From a virus: DNA of 64,000 nucleotides. The translations under genes and the position numbers were made by a program. The notes below the pieces were generated by a model. That model was not told the DNA's origin and searched no databases. It saw only the letters and a program-made list of their open reading frames with translations. How positions within the stretch are numbered: position 1 is the stretch's first letter; the number at the start of each line of letters is the position of its first letter. Shown here one piece after another: positions 25,659-35,169 of the stretch. Where the stretch lies: the IMG/VR virus record IMGVR_UViG_3300046171_000193, positions 87,682-151,681 of that record; one strand, 5' to 3'.

Positions 25659-27168
25659 CATTAAAATATGGAAGAAAAATGAAAGCATAGCTCTTGTTGA
25701 TTGCGATGCCGGAATTGCAAAAGAACTAAGTGATTATTTTTCTTTCTTTGTTCCTGGTTACAAGTACATGAAACTGTACAAACGTAAAATATGGGACGGC
25801 AAAATAAGATTATTTAATAATGTAAGTAAAGAACTTCCTGCAGGTTTATATCCATTTGTCGACGAATTCTGTAAACAAAGAAGTTATACTCTTGAAACAG
25901 AATCAACTAAATATGGCGCGCCGCAGGATAAAAGTGAAGAAGATCCTAAAGAAATATATGAATACATAAAAGATTTAAATTTAACTAGTCGCGGCCAGCC
26001 TATTGAGATTCGTGACTACCAGTTTGATGCGGTAATGAAAGCATTAAACATAAATCGCTGTGTATTGCTGTCTCCTACAGGTTCTGGTAAATCTTTAATA
26101 ATTTATTGTATTTCACAATTATGGCTAAAGTATATCTCAGATGGATTCAGATACCCACGTGCCGGAAGAGTATTAGTAGTTGTACCTACAACATCGTTAG
26201 TAGAACAAATGCAGAAAGATTTTGTTGATTATGGTTTAGGCGAGAAGGCTATACACAAAATATATTCTGGTAAAGATAAAGATAATATAGAATCTTCTGT
26301 AGTAATATCTACATGGCAATCAATATATAAGTTGCCAAAAGAGTGGTTTGATCAATTTGGCATGGTAGTTGGGGATGAGTGTCATGGATTTAAATCAAAG
26401 TCGCTAACTGATATTATGAACAAATGTACCGAAGCAAAGTATAGGATTGGCACAACTGGTACTCTGGACAATGCACAAGTCCATCACCTCGTCCTACAGG
26501 GCCTATTCGGAAAAATACATAGAGTAACAACTACTAAAGCTCTGCAAGACAATAATACTCTTGCTAAACTTGATATAAATATAATTATGTTAAAATATAA
26601 CGAAGAGACACGTAAGTCTTTTGGGAAGATGACATACCAGGATGAAATTGATTGGATCGTTAGAAATAATTCTCGCAACACTTTCATTCGCAATTTGGCT
26701 TTGGATGCTGATGGCAATACTCTCGTCTTATTTAATTTTGTTGATAAGCACGGTAAGCCTCTCTTTGATATGATAAATGCCAAAATTGAAGAAGGAAGAA
26801 AAGTATTTTATGTATCAGGTGAAGTAGAAACGTCAGATAGAGAAGCTATAAGAGAGATTACGGAGAAACAAAAGAATGCTATCATTGTTGCAAGCTTGGG
26901 TACATTTAGTACAGGAATCAACATTAAAAATTTGCATAATATTGTTTTCGCCTCGCCGTCAAAATCTCAAATCAAAGTCCTCCAGTCAATCGGCCGAGGA
27001 CTCAGAAAAGCGGATGATGGCCGCATCACAAGACTATATGATATCGCGGACGACTTACAAACGAAAAGCAGGAAGAACTACGCGATCCTCCACAGCGAGG
27101 AAAGAATAAAAATATATAATAAAGAGAAATTTGATTATAAAGTCATAGAGGTGCCAATTGGAAATTAG
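25651..27168 (+). CDS. uvsW: RNA-DNA/DNA helicase UvsW
   Basis: 505 residues (T4: 503). Superfamily 2 motifs: Walker A SPTGSGKSLI (~residues 146-155), DECH in VGDECHGF, motif III TGT, and motif VI IGRGLRKADDGR. It unwinds branched intermediates and R-loops and shifts T4-like replication from origin to recombination mode. GTG start coupled to the upstream ORF. Confidence 0.93.
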   Translation: MANIKIWKKNESIALVDCDAGIAKELSDYFSFFVPGYKYMKLYKRKIWDGKIRLFNNVSKELPAGLYPFVDEFCKQRSYTLETESTKYGAPQDKSEEDPKEIYEYIKDLNLTSRGQPIEIRDYQFDAVMKALNINRCVLLSPTGSGKSLIIYCISQLWLKYISDGFRYPRAGRVLVVVPTTSLVEQMQKDFVDYGLGEKAIHKIYSGKDKDNIESSVVISTWQSIYKLPKEWFDQFGMVVGDECHGFKSKSLTDIMNKCTEAKYRIGTTGTLDNAQVHHLVLQGLFGKIHRVTTTKALQDNNTLAKLDINIIMLKYNEETRKSFGKMTYQDEIDWIVRNNSRNTFIRNLALDADGNTLVLFNFVDKHGKPLFDMINAKIEEGRKVFYVSGEVETSDREAIREITEKQKNAIIVASLGTFSTGINIKNLHNIVFASPSKSQIKVLQSIGRGLRKADDGRITRLYDIADDLQTKSRKNYAILHSEERIKIYNKEKFDYKVIEVPIGN

Positions 27169-27424
27169 ACAATTTAAATTAGCTAACAACGATGAAATTA
27201 TGTGTGAAGTAGTAGAGTATCATGAAGATGATGATGCTATTGTTATACGAAAAACTATGAAGATGGTACAAATGGATAACATGGCAAACGGTACTCGTTA
27301 TTACGCGTTTCGCCCATTTATGATGTATCAGCATACAAAAGTAGGCTTTTCAAATCGATTTAACCGCGAACATATTATCGCAGAAGCAAATCTCGAATCA
27401 AGAATTGATATTAGAATATTTTAA
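27158..27424 (+). CDS. Small conserved Sm-like hypothetical protein
   Basis: 88 residues from a TTG that overlaps the uvsW stop. The pattern LANNDEIMCEVVEY, IVIRKTMKMVQMD, RYYAFRPFMMYQ looks like a small beta-barrel (Sm/LSm-like) and resembles proteins encoded beside uvsW in marine T4-like phages. Function unknown. Confidence 0.65.
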   Translation: MEIRQFKLANNDEIMCEVVEYHEDDDAIVIRKTMKMVQMDNMANGTRYYAFRPFMMYQHTKVGFSNRFNREHIIAEANLESRIDIRIF

Positions 27425-27454
27425 GGCGATCGAAACTTTCTTTAGGATAAGAAG

Positions 27455-27559
27455 GTGAGAAAAAGAAAAATATGGATGACATTGAGAGATGATGGGTACA
27501 ATACGTATGTCAAACAACAAAGTGAATTGTTATCCGAACTAGATTCCGTATCGGGATGA
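27455..27559 (+). CDS. Possible small basic ORF
   Basis: 34 residues from a GTG (VRKRKIWMTLRDDG...), with AGGATAAGAA upstream. No known relative; listed because the 335-bp gap between 27425 and 27759 is otherwise long for this genome. It may be chance. Confidence 0.28.
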   Translation: MRKRKIWMTLRDDGYNTYVKQQSELLSELDSVSG

Positions 27560-27650
27560 TGTAAGTACGTAATATAATTTACGATAGACAAAATATGATC
27601 GGCATTGTAGGTATTCCTATCCATCCCTCAACTGTACTCTTTAATTATAC

Positions 27651-27665
27651 ACCAGTTTTACTGGT
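27651..27665 (+). other. Short inverted repeat in the gap before gp55
   Basis: ACCAGT-TTT-ACTGGT, a perfect 6-bp stem with a 3-base loop, about 45 bp before the gp55 promoter. No T-run follows, so it is not a standard terminator; it may be an operator or RNA hairpin. The rest of the 27560-27708 gap shows nothing I recognise. Confidence 0.35.
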
Positions 27666-27708
27666 ATTGTACACAGTTAATTTAGCAATAAATAAATATT
27701 TTTTTTAG

Positions 27709-27737
27709 TGTACATCCGTGCTTAAACGTGATAGAAT
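27709..27737 (+). promoter_or_regulatory. Sigma70-like phage promoter of gp55
   Basis: TGTACA (27709-27714), 17-bp spacer ending in ACGTGA, then TAGAAT (27732-27737). Start codon of gp55 lies 23 bp downstream after TTAAGGA. Confidence 0.82.
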
Positions 27738-27759
27738 TATATTATATTAAGGATATATT

Positions 27760-28359
27760 ATGAAACCTAAAGACAGACCACATTATGTAAATAATGCACA
27801 ATTCTCACAGGCAGTAGTTGATTACGTTACTGTTGTACGTGAAGCAAAGAGTGAAGAAAAACAACTTCCTATTGTGCCTGATTACATCGCTACTTGCTTT
27901 CTTAAAATAGCAGAAGGACTTTCCCATAAATCTAATTTTATCCGATATACGTATCGAGAAGAAATGGTTATGGACGCAGTCGAAAATTGTCTTAAAGCAA
28001 TAGAAAATTATAATCTAGAAGCAGCTACACGATCTGGCAAACCTAATGCATTTGCATACTTTACCCAGATTTCTTGGTATGCATTCTTGCGACGTATTGC
28101 TAAAGAAAAGAAACAGCAAGACATTAAGTTTAAATATATGTCACAATCAGGGAGTAGAAGCTTTCTTACTAGATGAAACAGACAATAGCGTAGCAGCTAA
28201 CTTTGTTGATACTCTAAAAGACAGAATCGATAAAAGTCAGAGGTTATGACACTGAAAGTAAAAGAATTTGCTAAGAAAGAGAAGAAACGTAAAAGACCTG
28301 TACAAAAAGTAGATTCTGATTTAACAGGCTTTTTTAATGAAGGTAGCAATAATAAATGA
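27760..28359 (+). CDS. gp55: Late transcription sigma factor gp55 (frame disrupted)
   Basis: The first 130 residues are intact: FLKIAEGLSHKSNFIRYTYREEMVMDAVENCLKAIENY and FAYFTQISWYAFLRRIAKEKKQQ correspond to sigma region 2 of gp55. At about 28153 the frame breaks at GG(G)(A) GTA (remove either base: SGVEAFLLDETDNS). A second single-base loss near 28234 would join the C-terminus VMTLKVKEFAKKEKKRKRP...DLTGFF, whose acidic-hydrophobic end could be the clamp (gp45)-binding tail. That last junction is inferred. It overlaps gp47 by 23 bp. It recognises the TATAAATA sites in this window. Confidence 0.85.
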
Positions 28360-29400
28360 CACTCATTGTGGGATTCGCAATTCTTCTGACGTCTTTCTCG
28401 ATAACGCAGAAAAATTTTATAATGATGTATTTTTTCCTACTCTTTTGGAACGGGGTATTAGCCATATTATCCATCTTGGTGATTACTTCGATCACCGGAA
28501 GTTTATCAATTTCCGTGCCCTTAACCGTAACCGGCATGTATTTCTTGAACGGCTTAGGAAAGAACGAATAACAATGGATATTATTTGTGGTAATCATGAT
28601 ACTTACTACAAAAATACTAATGACTTAAACTCACTCAAAGAATTACTAGGACATTATATGAATGAGGTTCATATTATACATGAGCCTACTGTTATGGAAT
28701 ACGGTTCTTTAAAGATGGGTATGGTTCCATGGATATGTGACGAGAACCATGATAAGACTATGGAGTTTTTAAAGACTGCTAAGTGTGATTGGATCGGTGG
28801 TCATTTTGAGTTTGCAGGGATTTAGCGTATTACGTGGCGTACTTGCTCCTCATGGATTAGATCACACACAACTATCACGATTTGAAAAAGTATTATCTGG
28901 TCATTATCATACAAAGTCTCAAAAAGATAATGTAACATATCTTGGCACACAAATGGAATTCTCTTGGAATGATGCACACGATCCTAAGCATTTTCATATT
29001 CTCGATACAGAAACACGTGAGCTAGAAGCCATACAAAATAATAACACTTTATTTCAAAAAATAGTGTACAATGACGATGAAATAGATTATAATAAATATA
29101 ACGTAACTGATTTAGACGGTAAGTTTGTCAAGGTAGTTGTTGTCAATAAAAAAGATCTATTTACATTTGATAGATTTATTGACAGAATACAGAATAGAAA
29201 GATTCACGATCTTAAGATTGCTGAGAACTTCGATGAGTTTTTAGGATCTAGCGTAGAAGATGAATCAGTTTCTATTGAAGAAACAACTGAACTATTAGAT
29301 ACGTACATTGAAGCAGTAGAAACTGATCTTGATAAAGGCAGGTTAAAACTTTCTATGCGTAATCTTATGACTGAAGCACAGGCTATCGAAAGCAGTATGA
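28337..29400 (+). CDS. gp47: Recombination nuclease subunit gp47 (Mre11-like, frame disrupted)
   Basis: Metallophosphoesterase motifs are clear: NDTHCG, LGDYFDHR, GNHDTYYK, then GGHFEFAGF, and SGHYHTKSQ. The frame breaks at about 28815 in GCA GG(G)(A) TTT, where either base is redundant. A further shift near 29390 would end the protein at the TGA at 29398-29400, overlapping the gp46 ATG as ATGA. With gp46 it resects DNA ends for recombination-dependent replication. Confidence 0.88.
29065..29093 (+). promoter_or_regulatory. Candidate internal promoter in gp47
   Basis: TGTACA, 17 bp, TATAAT: a full match to this phage's sigma70-like consensus, but 300 bp before gp46 and inside a coding region, so it could be chance. 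Confidence 0.4.
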
Positions 29401-31128
29401 TCGTATTTACATCGTTAAAGTTTAAGAATTTCCTATCTACCTGGAAACGCTTGGACTGATATTAAACTAGATAAATCTAAGTCTACTTTAATTGTAGGCC
29501 AGAATGGTGCTGGTAAATCTACCATGCTAGATGCTATAGCGTTTGGTTTGTTTGGTAAACCACACCGTAATATCAATAAACCTCAGTTAATTAATACTAT
29601 CAACAATAAGAACTGTATTGTTGAAGTAACATTTGTAATAGGTAAAGCAAAATATAAAATTATACGTGGCATAAAGCCAAACGTATTTGAGATTTGGAAG
29701 AATGGTGATATGATTAATCAATCATCTCATTCCAAAGAGTACCAGAAGATTCTCGAGCAAAACATCTTGAAGCTAAATCATAAAAGCTTTCATCAGATCG
29801 TTGTCTTGGGGTCCTCCTCCTTTGTTCCTTTCATGCAACTCCCTGCACAACACCGGCGAGATGTGATCGAGGATCTTCTGGACATTAACGTATTCTCAAA
29901 AATGAATAATCTTCTAAAAGAAAAAACTACTGGGCTGAAAGATAAAATGAAAGATTTGTCTTTTCAGTTAGACGTTGAATCTAATAAGATCACAACTCAG
30001 AAAAAATATATTAATGACTTAAGAGCATTGAATAGAACGGCTAAGGATAAGAAAGATGCTCAGGCTGCTAAACTTAAGACTGAACTCAATAATCTCGTCG
30101 AAGAAAATTCAACGCTCACGACACAGATCCAAGACGAACAAGGTCCGCTTGAAAAAGAACTCAATGCGTTACATGATCGCAAACAAACGTTTACTCAATA
30201 TAGTGGGCAGTTCAGACAACAAATGTCTCAGGTCGTTAAAGAATCTAAATTTTACGAAGAAAATGAAAACTGTCCAACCTGCTCACAAGAAATCACGGAG
30301 TCCGTCAGGAGTGCTAAGTTACAATCCTCGAAGGAAAAAGCGAAAGAACTCCAAGATGCAATGCAAGAAGCGTCTGTAAAATCCGGTGAGTTAGAAGATA
30401 ATATAGAAAAGGTTACTGAGAGACTAAACAATGTGAGATCTATTCAGTCTACGGTTAATAGTAATAATCAATCTATTGGTCGTATGCAAGCTGAGATCAC
30501 GGAATTAGAAGCAGAAATAAATCAAACAGGTGATATTGAATCTGCTAAAGAAGAACTTGATTCAATGGAAAATACTGTAAATGAATTTAATGTTGAAAAA
30601 TTTAAACTAAACGAAGATTATTCTTACAATAATGTTATGTCTGAGATGCTCAAGGATACTGGTATCAAGACAAAGATTATTAAACAATACATACCTGTTA
30701 TTAATAAATTAGTAAATCAATATTTGCAGATACTAGATTTTTATGTGCATTTTGATTTAGATGAAAGTTTTACCGAAACGATTCGATCACGTCATAGAGA
30801 TCAGTTTTCATACGATTCTTTTTCTGAAGGTGAAAAGCAACGTATTGACTTAGCTTTATTATTTACATGGCGGATGATTGCTAAAATGAAAAATTCAATA
30901 TCAACTAACCTTCTACTTCTTGATGAGACATTCGATTCAAGTCTAGATCATGATGGCGTTGAGAACCTAATGAAGATTCTGCATTCTCTTGATGAGAATT
31001 CGAATACGTTTATTATATCGCACAAGGGTGATATTCTTGACGGTAAGTTTAAAGACAAGATAGAATTTGTAAAAGAAAAGAATTTTAGTAAAATAAAAGA
31101 TTTACAAGTCCTAGAAGATGTGATATAA
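29397..31128 (+). CDS. gp46: Recombination nuclease subunit gp46 (Rad50-like, frame disrupted)
   Basis: SMC-like ATPase. It starts MIVFTSLKFKNFLST; the frame breaks at about 29443 in AC(C)(T) GGA. Walker A VGQNGAGKST lies just past the break at ~29494-29523. Long coiled coils flank a zinc hook NCPTCSQE (~30268-30291). The C-terminal half has the signature SFSEGEKQRIDLAL and Walker B LLLLDETFDSSLD. About 577 residues when repaired. Partner of gp47. Confidence 0.9.
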
Positions 31129-31129
31129 T
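31101..31129 (+). promoter_or_regulatory. Sigma70-like phage promoter of gp45
   Basis: TTTACA (31101-31106), 17-bp spacer ending ATGTGA, TATAAT (31124-31129), inside the last codons of gp46 and 27 bp before the gp45 ATG. Confidence 0.82.
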
Positions 31130-31155
31130 AGTATGATAAACAAACGAGGTATATA

Positions 31156-31833
31156 ATGGAACTGAAAGACGAAACACTTTCTGTATTGAAGAATTACGCA
31201 TCTATTAATCCTAATATAGTAATTCAACAAGGCAACACAATTAAGACAATGACTGAGGCACGTAATGTGTTATCCTCTGCAACATTGTCAGAAGACTTCC
31301 CACAAGAGTTTGGCATTTATGATCTCAATGAGTTTCTAGGTGTCATCAATCTTGTTGGAGAACCAAGACTTAAATTTGAAACTGATTACGTGGTTGTTAC
31401 AGATAGTAGCAATCGTTCTCGTGTCAAATACTTTTATTCTGATCCTGAGATGCTGACAACTCCAACCAAAGATGTTAAAATGCCACCAGCAGATGTATCA
31501 TTTCTTTTAGATAACGATACGCTAGGCCGTATTAAAAGAGCAGCATCAACCTTAGGTCATTCAGAACTTTCTATTAAAGGAAAAGACGGTGTGCTTAGTC
31601 TATCAGTTGTTGATAGCCAAAACGCTACGTCAAATGCATTCTCTATCGATATCGAGTGGAGAATTTACAGAAGAGAACTTTAACTTTATATTTGATATTA
31701 AGAATTTAAAAATGATTCCTGGGCGATTATCAAGTTGGACTATCTTCAAAACTCATTTCACATTTTGTTAACAAAGAAACTGGCATCGAATATTGGATCG
31801 CCCTTAGAAAAGACATCAACCTTCGGAGTATAA
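31156..31833 (+). CDS. gp45: Sliding clamp gp45 (frame disrupted)
   Basis: The first 168 residues read cleanly (LKDETLSVLKNYASINPNI, FPQEFGIYDLNEFLGV, KTSSFLLD-like ADVSFLLDNDTL). Breaks follow at about 31657 GA(G)(T) GGA, 31721 GG(G)(C) GAT and 31805 CT(T)(A) GAA. Repair gives GEFTEENFNFIFDIKNLKMIPGDYQV... and an end at the TAA 31831-31833, about 225 residues. The trimeric clamp serves the polymerase and late transcription. Confidence 0.9.
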
Positions 31834-31834
31834 T

Positions 31835-32084
31835 ATGTCAGATAAAAAAGAAGAAACAACGGAAGCAGTGAGATCCACATGCTCCTATCTATGAAACAGG
31901 TAATCGTGCTGCTCGTAGTATGATTGCAGTTGTTGATACTATGTGTCAACGTGGTGGCCTTTAAAGGTGAAGAGCTTTCTACTATTGGTACGACTTCGCG
32001 ATCAATGTGTACAGATTAATTCAAATGGCAGAGAACTATCAGCAGGAGCAAGCTCAAGCTGAAAATAATGTACTTTCCTATTGA
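31835..32084 (+). CDS. Small hypothetical protein downstream of gp45 (frame disrupted)
   Basis: Starts ATG at 31835 right after gp45 (MSDKKEETTEAV). With single redundant third-position bases removed near 31871 (GT G/A), 31952 (GG T/G), 31994 (AC G/A) and 32005, it reads DPHAPIYETGNRAARSMI, RGAFKGEELSTIG and RLIQMAENYQQEQAQAENN, about 80 residues. The coherence of all three pieces argues for one real gene. Function unknown; its place between clamp and clamp loader resembles small clamp-locus ORFs of marine T4-like phages. Confidence 0.6.
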
Positions 32085-32098
32085 AACTGTGTTATAAT
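32069..32098 (+). promoter_or_regulatory. Sigma70-like phage promoter of gp44
   Basis: TGTACT (32069-32074), 18-bp spacer ending TGTGT, TATAAT (32093-32098), 21 bp before the gp44 ATG, with GAAGGA between. Confidence 0.7.
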
Positions 32099-32118
32099 AT
32101 AATTATGAAGGAAAGACT

Positions 32119-33049
32119 ATGTCAAGCGAATTTTTATGGGTCGAAAAATATCGACCAAAAGTAATTTCTGAAACGGTATTGCCTCCCCGACTTAAAGATA
32201 CGTTTCAGAAAATGGTGGATACCGGTGAATTGCCTAATATGCTTTTCACCGGTACCGCTGGTCTGGGTAAAACCACAGTTGCCAAAGCACTGTGTAATGA
32301 ACTTGGTTTAGATTATATTATAATCAACGGTTCAGAAGAAGGCAATATAGATACTCTTCGAACTAAGATAAAACAATTTGCATCTTCTATTTCGTTACAA
32401 GGCGGATACAAAGTTGTCATACTAGACGAAGCAGATTATCTTAATCCACAATCTACTCAACCAGCTCTTCGTGGATTCATTGAAGAGTTTAGTAATAATT
32501 GTAGATTCATTCTCACATGCAATTTTAAGAATCGTATTATTGAACCACTACATTCTCGTTGTGGTGTTTATGAATTCAATACGACTAAAAAGAAATGGCA
32601 GAGCTCGCCGCTGATTTCACAAACGACTCGTATATATATTAAAAGAAGAAGGTATACAAACAGATCAAAAAGCTGCAGCAGATCTTATTCTTAAACACGC
32701 TCCTGATTGGAGGAGAATTTTAAATGAGTGTCAGCGGCTTTCTATTGGTGGGTCTGATATTAGCAATAGCTCTACGGATATTAATAATACAAGCGATCTT
32801 GTAAAAAGTTTAAAAGATAAAGACTTTAAAAAGATGAGGCATTGGGTCGCAAACAATATGGACATTGATGCATCTACAATATTTCGTAGCTTGTATGATA
32901 GTATGACAGATACGGTAGCCAACAGGTCAATACCTCAGCTAGTTTTAATTTTAGCTGACTATCAATATAAACATGCCTTTGTGGCAGACCATGAGTTAAA
33001 CGTTGTAGCTTGTATGACGGAGATAATGGCAAACGTAGAGTTTAAGTAA
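32119..33049 (+). CDS. gp44: Clamp loader large subunit gp44 (frame disrupted)
   Basis: AAA+ ATPase. EKYRPKVISETVLPP, Walker A FTGTAGLGKTTVAKAL (~residues 44-59), Walker B VVILDEADYL, sensor I LTCNFKNRIIEPLHSRC (arginine finger). Two single-base losses in A and T runs near 32591 and 32613 break the frame; the rest continues as LVYILKEEGIQTDQKAAADLILKHAPDWRR to NVEFK at 33049. About 310 residues when repaired. Works with gp62 to load gp45. Confidence 0.9.
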
Positions 33050-33252
33050 TGAAAGAATTTGTATTAGTAATTAGCATGTGGGGCAATAATGGCACCGTAT
33101 GGGAATATATAGGTAATCAATATGTGATGAATGAAAAATTTACAGAAGCTCAATGTGAGATTTTAGTAGATAATTCTAATTGGAAAAAACACATAATAAA
33201 CGAATACTATAAATTACAATTCGATTGTTTTCACGAGGACAACCATAACTAA
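33049..33252 (+). CDS. Small hypothetical protein
   Basis: 67 residues, ATG overlapping the gp44 stop by one base and ending with a one-base overlap to the next gene. Trp/Asn-rich (MWGNNGTVWEYIGNQYVMNE), no recognised domain. Coupled translation with gp44 supports it as real. Confidence 0.6.
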   Translation: MKEFVLVISMWGNNGTVWEYIGNQYVMNEKFTEAQCEILVDNSNWKKHIINEYYKLQFDCFHEDNHN

Positions 33253-34292
33253 TGTTAGTATTATATACGCAACCTAGATGTCACTATTGTGAGATCATGA
33301 AAAGGATGCTGAGTAAGATGGACGAGGCCGAAGGCTTTCAAACCTTAGACATTACTAAAGATCCTGAAGCTAGAGCCTTTCTAAAAAAGAAAGGTCACAA
33401 AACCGTTCCTATGCTTTATTTAAAAGTGCCTGATCATGAGATATGGATTAATAAAGATATTGATACTAGAAAGCTAACAGGCGAAAACTTAGGTAAAAGA
33501 ATAACAGATGCTATAGCACAGACAAAGAAGGATAACTGTCTAGTATTTGATGTTGATGGTACGTTAACACCAAGTAGAGAAAAGATAGATCCTGCACATG
33601 CTGAAATAATAATGGATCTTGCTAGTAAGGTCGACATTTACATTATAACAGGATCAGACTTTGCCAAAACAAAAGAACAATTAGGAGACATTACTAAAGT
33701 TGTAAAAGGTTCCTATCAATGTGCAGGCAATGAATTATGGGTAAATGATAAGTTAGTTCAATCTGTTCCTGAATTTAATATGTCTAAAGTAATGGTACAA
33801 TGGTGTAAGCAAAAACTAGAAGAAAGCAGATTTCCTCATAGGACAGGCAAGAAGCATATTGACCTTCGGCCGGGTATGATGAACTTTTCTATTCTTGGTA
33901 GAGGCTGTACTAGAGCTCAAAGAAAACAATACATTGATTATGACACAAAAAATAATGAGAGAGAAGTTTTAGCAAGCGAGTTTAATTCAATATTCCATAC
34001 ATACTCTGCCCAAATAGCTGGAGAAACAGGTATTGACGTGTGCGAACGAGGAAGAGATAAAGGGCAGGTGTACAAACCGCTAGAAACATTGTATAATAGT
34101 ATTATCTTCTTTGGCGATGATACGCAAGAAGGTGGGAACGATTATCCGTTTGCAAAGCAAATAGAAGGATTCCCGCATCGGTGTTTTCATGTCAGCGGAC
34201 CGGAAGAAACATTTGAATCTTTAGAAGGTATCAAAAGATTATTTCTTGATGAATGGCCTGGCCAAGATAGTGGAATAGAAGGACAACTATGA
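33252..34292 (+). CDS. Glutaredoxin-phosphomannomutase fusion (eukaryotic-type PMM)
   Basis: 346 residues in two domains. Residues 1-90 are a glutaredoxin: LYTQPRCHYCE with the redox pair Cys10/Cys13 and cis-proline TVP (51-53). Residues 96-340 match alpha-phosphomannomutase of the eukaryotic HAD type: VFDVDGTLTPSR (Asp100/Asp102), ITGSDFAKTKEQLG, DLRPGMMNFSILGRGC, and IIFFGDDTQEGGNDYPF. PMM interconverts mannose 6- and 1-phosphate for GDP-mannose. The gene sits between the two clamp-loader genes, far from the other sugar genes. I know of no standard protein with this domain pair. Alternatively the HAD domain acts on another phosphosugar. Confidence 0.82.
   Translation: MLVLYTQPRCHYCEIMKRMLSKMDEAEGFQTLDITKDPEARAFLKKKGHKTVPMLYLKVPDHEIWINKDIDTRKLTGENLGKRITDAIAQTKKDNCLVFDVDGTLTPSREKIDPAHAEIIMDLASKVDIYIITGSDFAKTKEQLGDITKVVKGSYQCAGNELWVNDKLVQSVPEFNMSKVMVQWCKQKLEESRFPHRTGKKHIDLRPGMMNFSILGRGCTRAQRKQYIDYDTKNNEREVLASEFNSIFHTYSAQIAGETGIDVCERGRDKGQVYKPLETLYNSIIFFGDDTQEGGNDYPFAKQIEGFPHRCFHVSGPEETFESLEGIKRLFLDEWPGQDSGIEGQL
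34069..34097 (+). promoter_or_regulatory. Sigma70-like promoter inside the fusion gene, upstream of gp62
   Basis: TGTACA (34069-34074), 17-bp spacer, TATAAT (34092-34097). It would start transcripts about 190 bp before gp62-regA. Confidence 0.55.
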
Positions 34293-34675
34293 ATCCCTTT
34301 GAATTTTTAAATGCTATTAATACAACTAAAAAAGATGTTATAACAGATGATATAACAGAAAAGGCTTATAACAGTTTTATGGTTAATCGCTCACTTTCTT
34401 ACTTTAATGATACTGTTGTATTAGCTAATGAGATGAATCGCTACCACCACCTCGATAATAAACTACAATTCGACTTTCTTATAAATATGGTTAGAAAGCG
34501 CAAACGCTTTTCTAAATGGATAAAGCCTCAAATTGAGAGTGACGTCGAAGTGGTAAAAGAATATTATGGCTATAGCAATGAGAAAGCTCGTCAAGTATTG
34601 CCGCTTCTGTCACCCGAACAAATAAATGGGTTAAAGAAGAAGGTGAATAAAGGTGGAAGAACAAGCACTAGTTGA
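34289..34675 (+). CDS. gp62: Clamp loader small subunit gp62
   Basis: 128 residues, shorter than T4 gp62 (187) as in other marine relatives. NPFEFLNAINTTKKDVITDD, NRSLSYFNDTVVLANEMNRYHHLDNKLQFDF and YYGYSNEKARQVLPLLS are the conserved landmarks. Overlaps the fusion gene by 4 bp and regA by 23 bp. Confidence 0.9.
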   Translation: MNPFEFLNAINTTKKDVITDDITEKAYNSFMVNRSLSYFNDTVVLANEMNRYHHLDNKLQFDFLINMVRKRKRFSKWIKPQIESDVEVVKEYYGYSNEKARQVLPLLSPEQINGLKKKVNKGGRTSTS

Positions 34676-35063
34676 GTGGTCTCCAACTTCAATGTTGGAA
34701 GTAACTCTACACGAACCAGACGATTTTCTAAAGGTTCGTGAAACACTGACACGAATAGGTGTCGCATCCCGAAAAGATAAAAAACTATTTCAGTCTTGCC
34801 ATATATTACATAAGCAAGGCAGATATTTTATTGTACATTTTAAAGAATTATTCTTACTTGATGGTAAGAAAGCAAATTTAGAAGAAAACGACGTAGCACG
34901 TAGAAACACTATTACTACTTTGATGTCAGACTGGGGTTTAGTTGAGATTCAAAATAATGAAGAAGCTAAACCGCTAGCGCCATTACGGCAAATCAAAATT
35001 ATTCCGTTTAAAGAAAAGGATCAATGGGAACTTTGTCCTAAATATAATATCGGAAATAAGTAA
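34653..35063 (+). CDS. regA: Translational repressor RegA
   Basis: 136 residues. EPDDFLKVRETLTRIGVASRKDKKLFQSCHILHKQGRYFIVHFKE is nearly the T4 RegA core. RegA binds start regions of early mRNAs and shuts off their translation. The GTG at 34653 gives an 13-residue N-terminal extension typical of marine relatives; the ATG at 34692 would match T4's start. Confidence 0.93.
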   Translation: MEEQALVEWSPTSMLEVTLHEPDDFLKVRETLTRIGVASRKDKKLFQSCHILHKQGRYFIVHFKELFLLDGKKANLEENDVARRNTITTLMSDWGLVEIQNNEEAKPLAPLRQIKIIPFKEKDQWELCPKYNIGNK

Positions 35064-35105
35064 AAAAATGTATATCTGCTATGTACTTTTTGAATAGATA
35101 CACTA

Positions 35106-35113
35106 TATAAATA
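35106..35113 (+). promoter_or_regulatory. T4-type late promoter of hsp20
   Basis: Exact TATAAATA. A partial sigma70-like element (TGTACT at 35082, TATATA at 35104) overlaps it, so hsp20 may be expressed both early and late. Confidence 0.8.
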
Positions 35114-35169
35114 ATATGGGTGCCGAATGATCGGGCCCATTTTAACCTTGCTAGTCATAGGAGGAAAAC

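Noticed and set aside
27667-27700. Second TGTACA-type promoter upstream of the gp55 promoter
   Set aside because: TGTACA is present but no acceptable -10 box occurs 16-18 bp downstream.
28246-28359. Separate 37-residue ORF before gp47
   Set aside because: It reads better as the C-terminal tail of gp55 after one lost base; kept inside the gp55 entry with reduced certainty.
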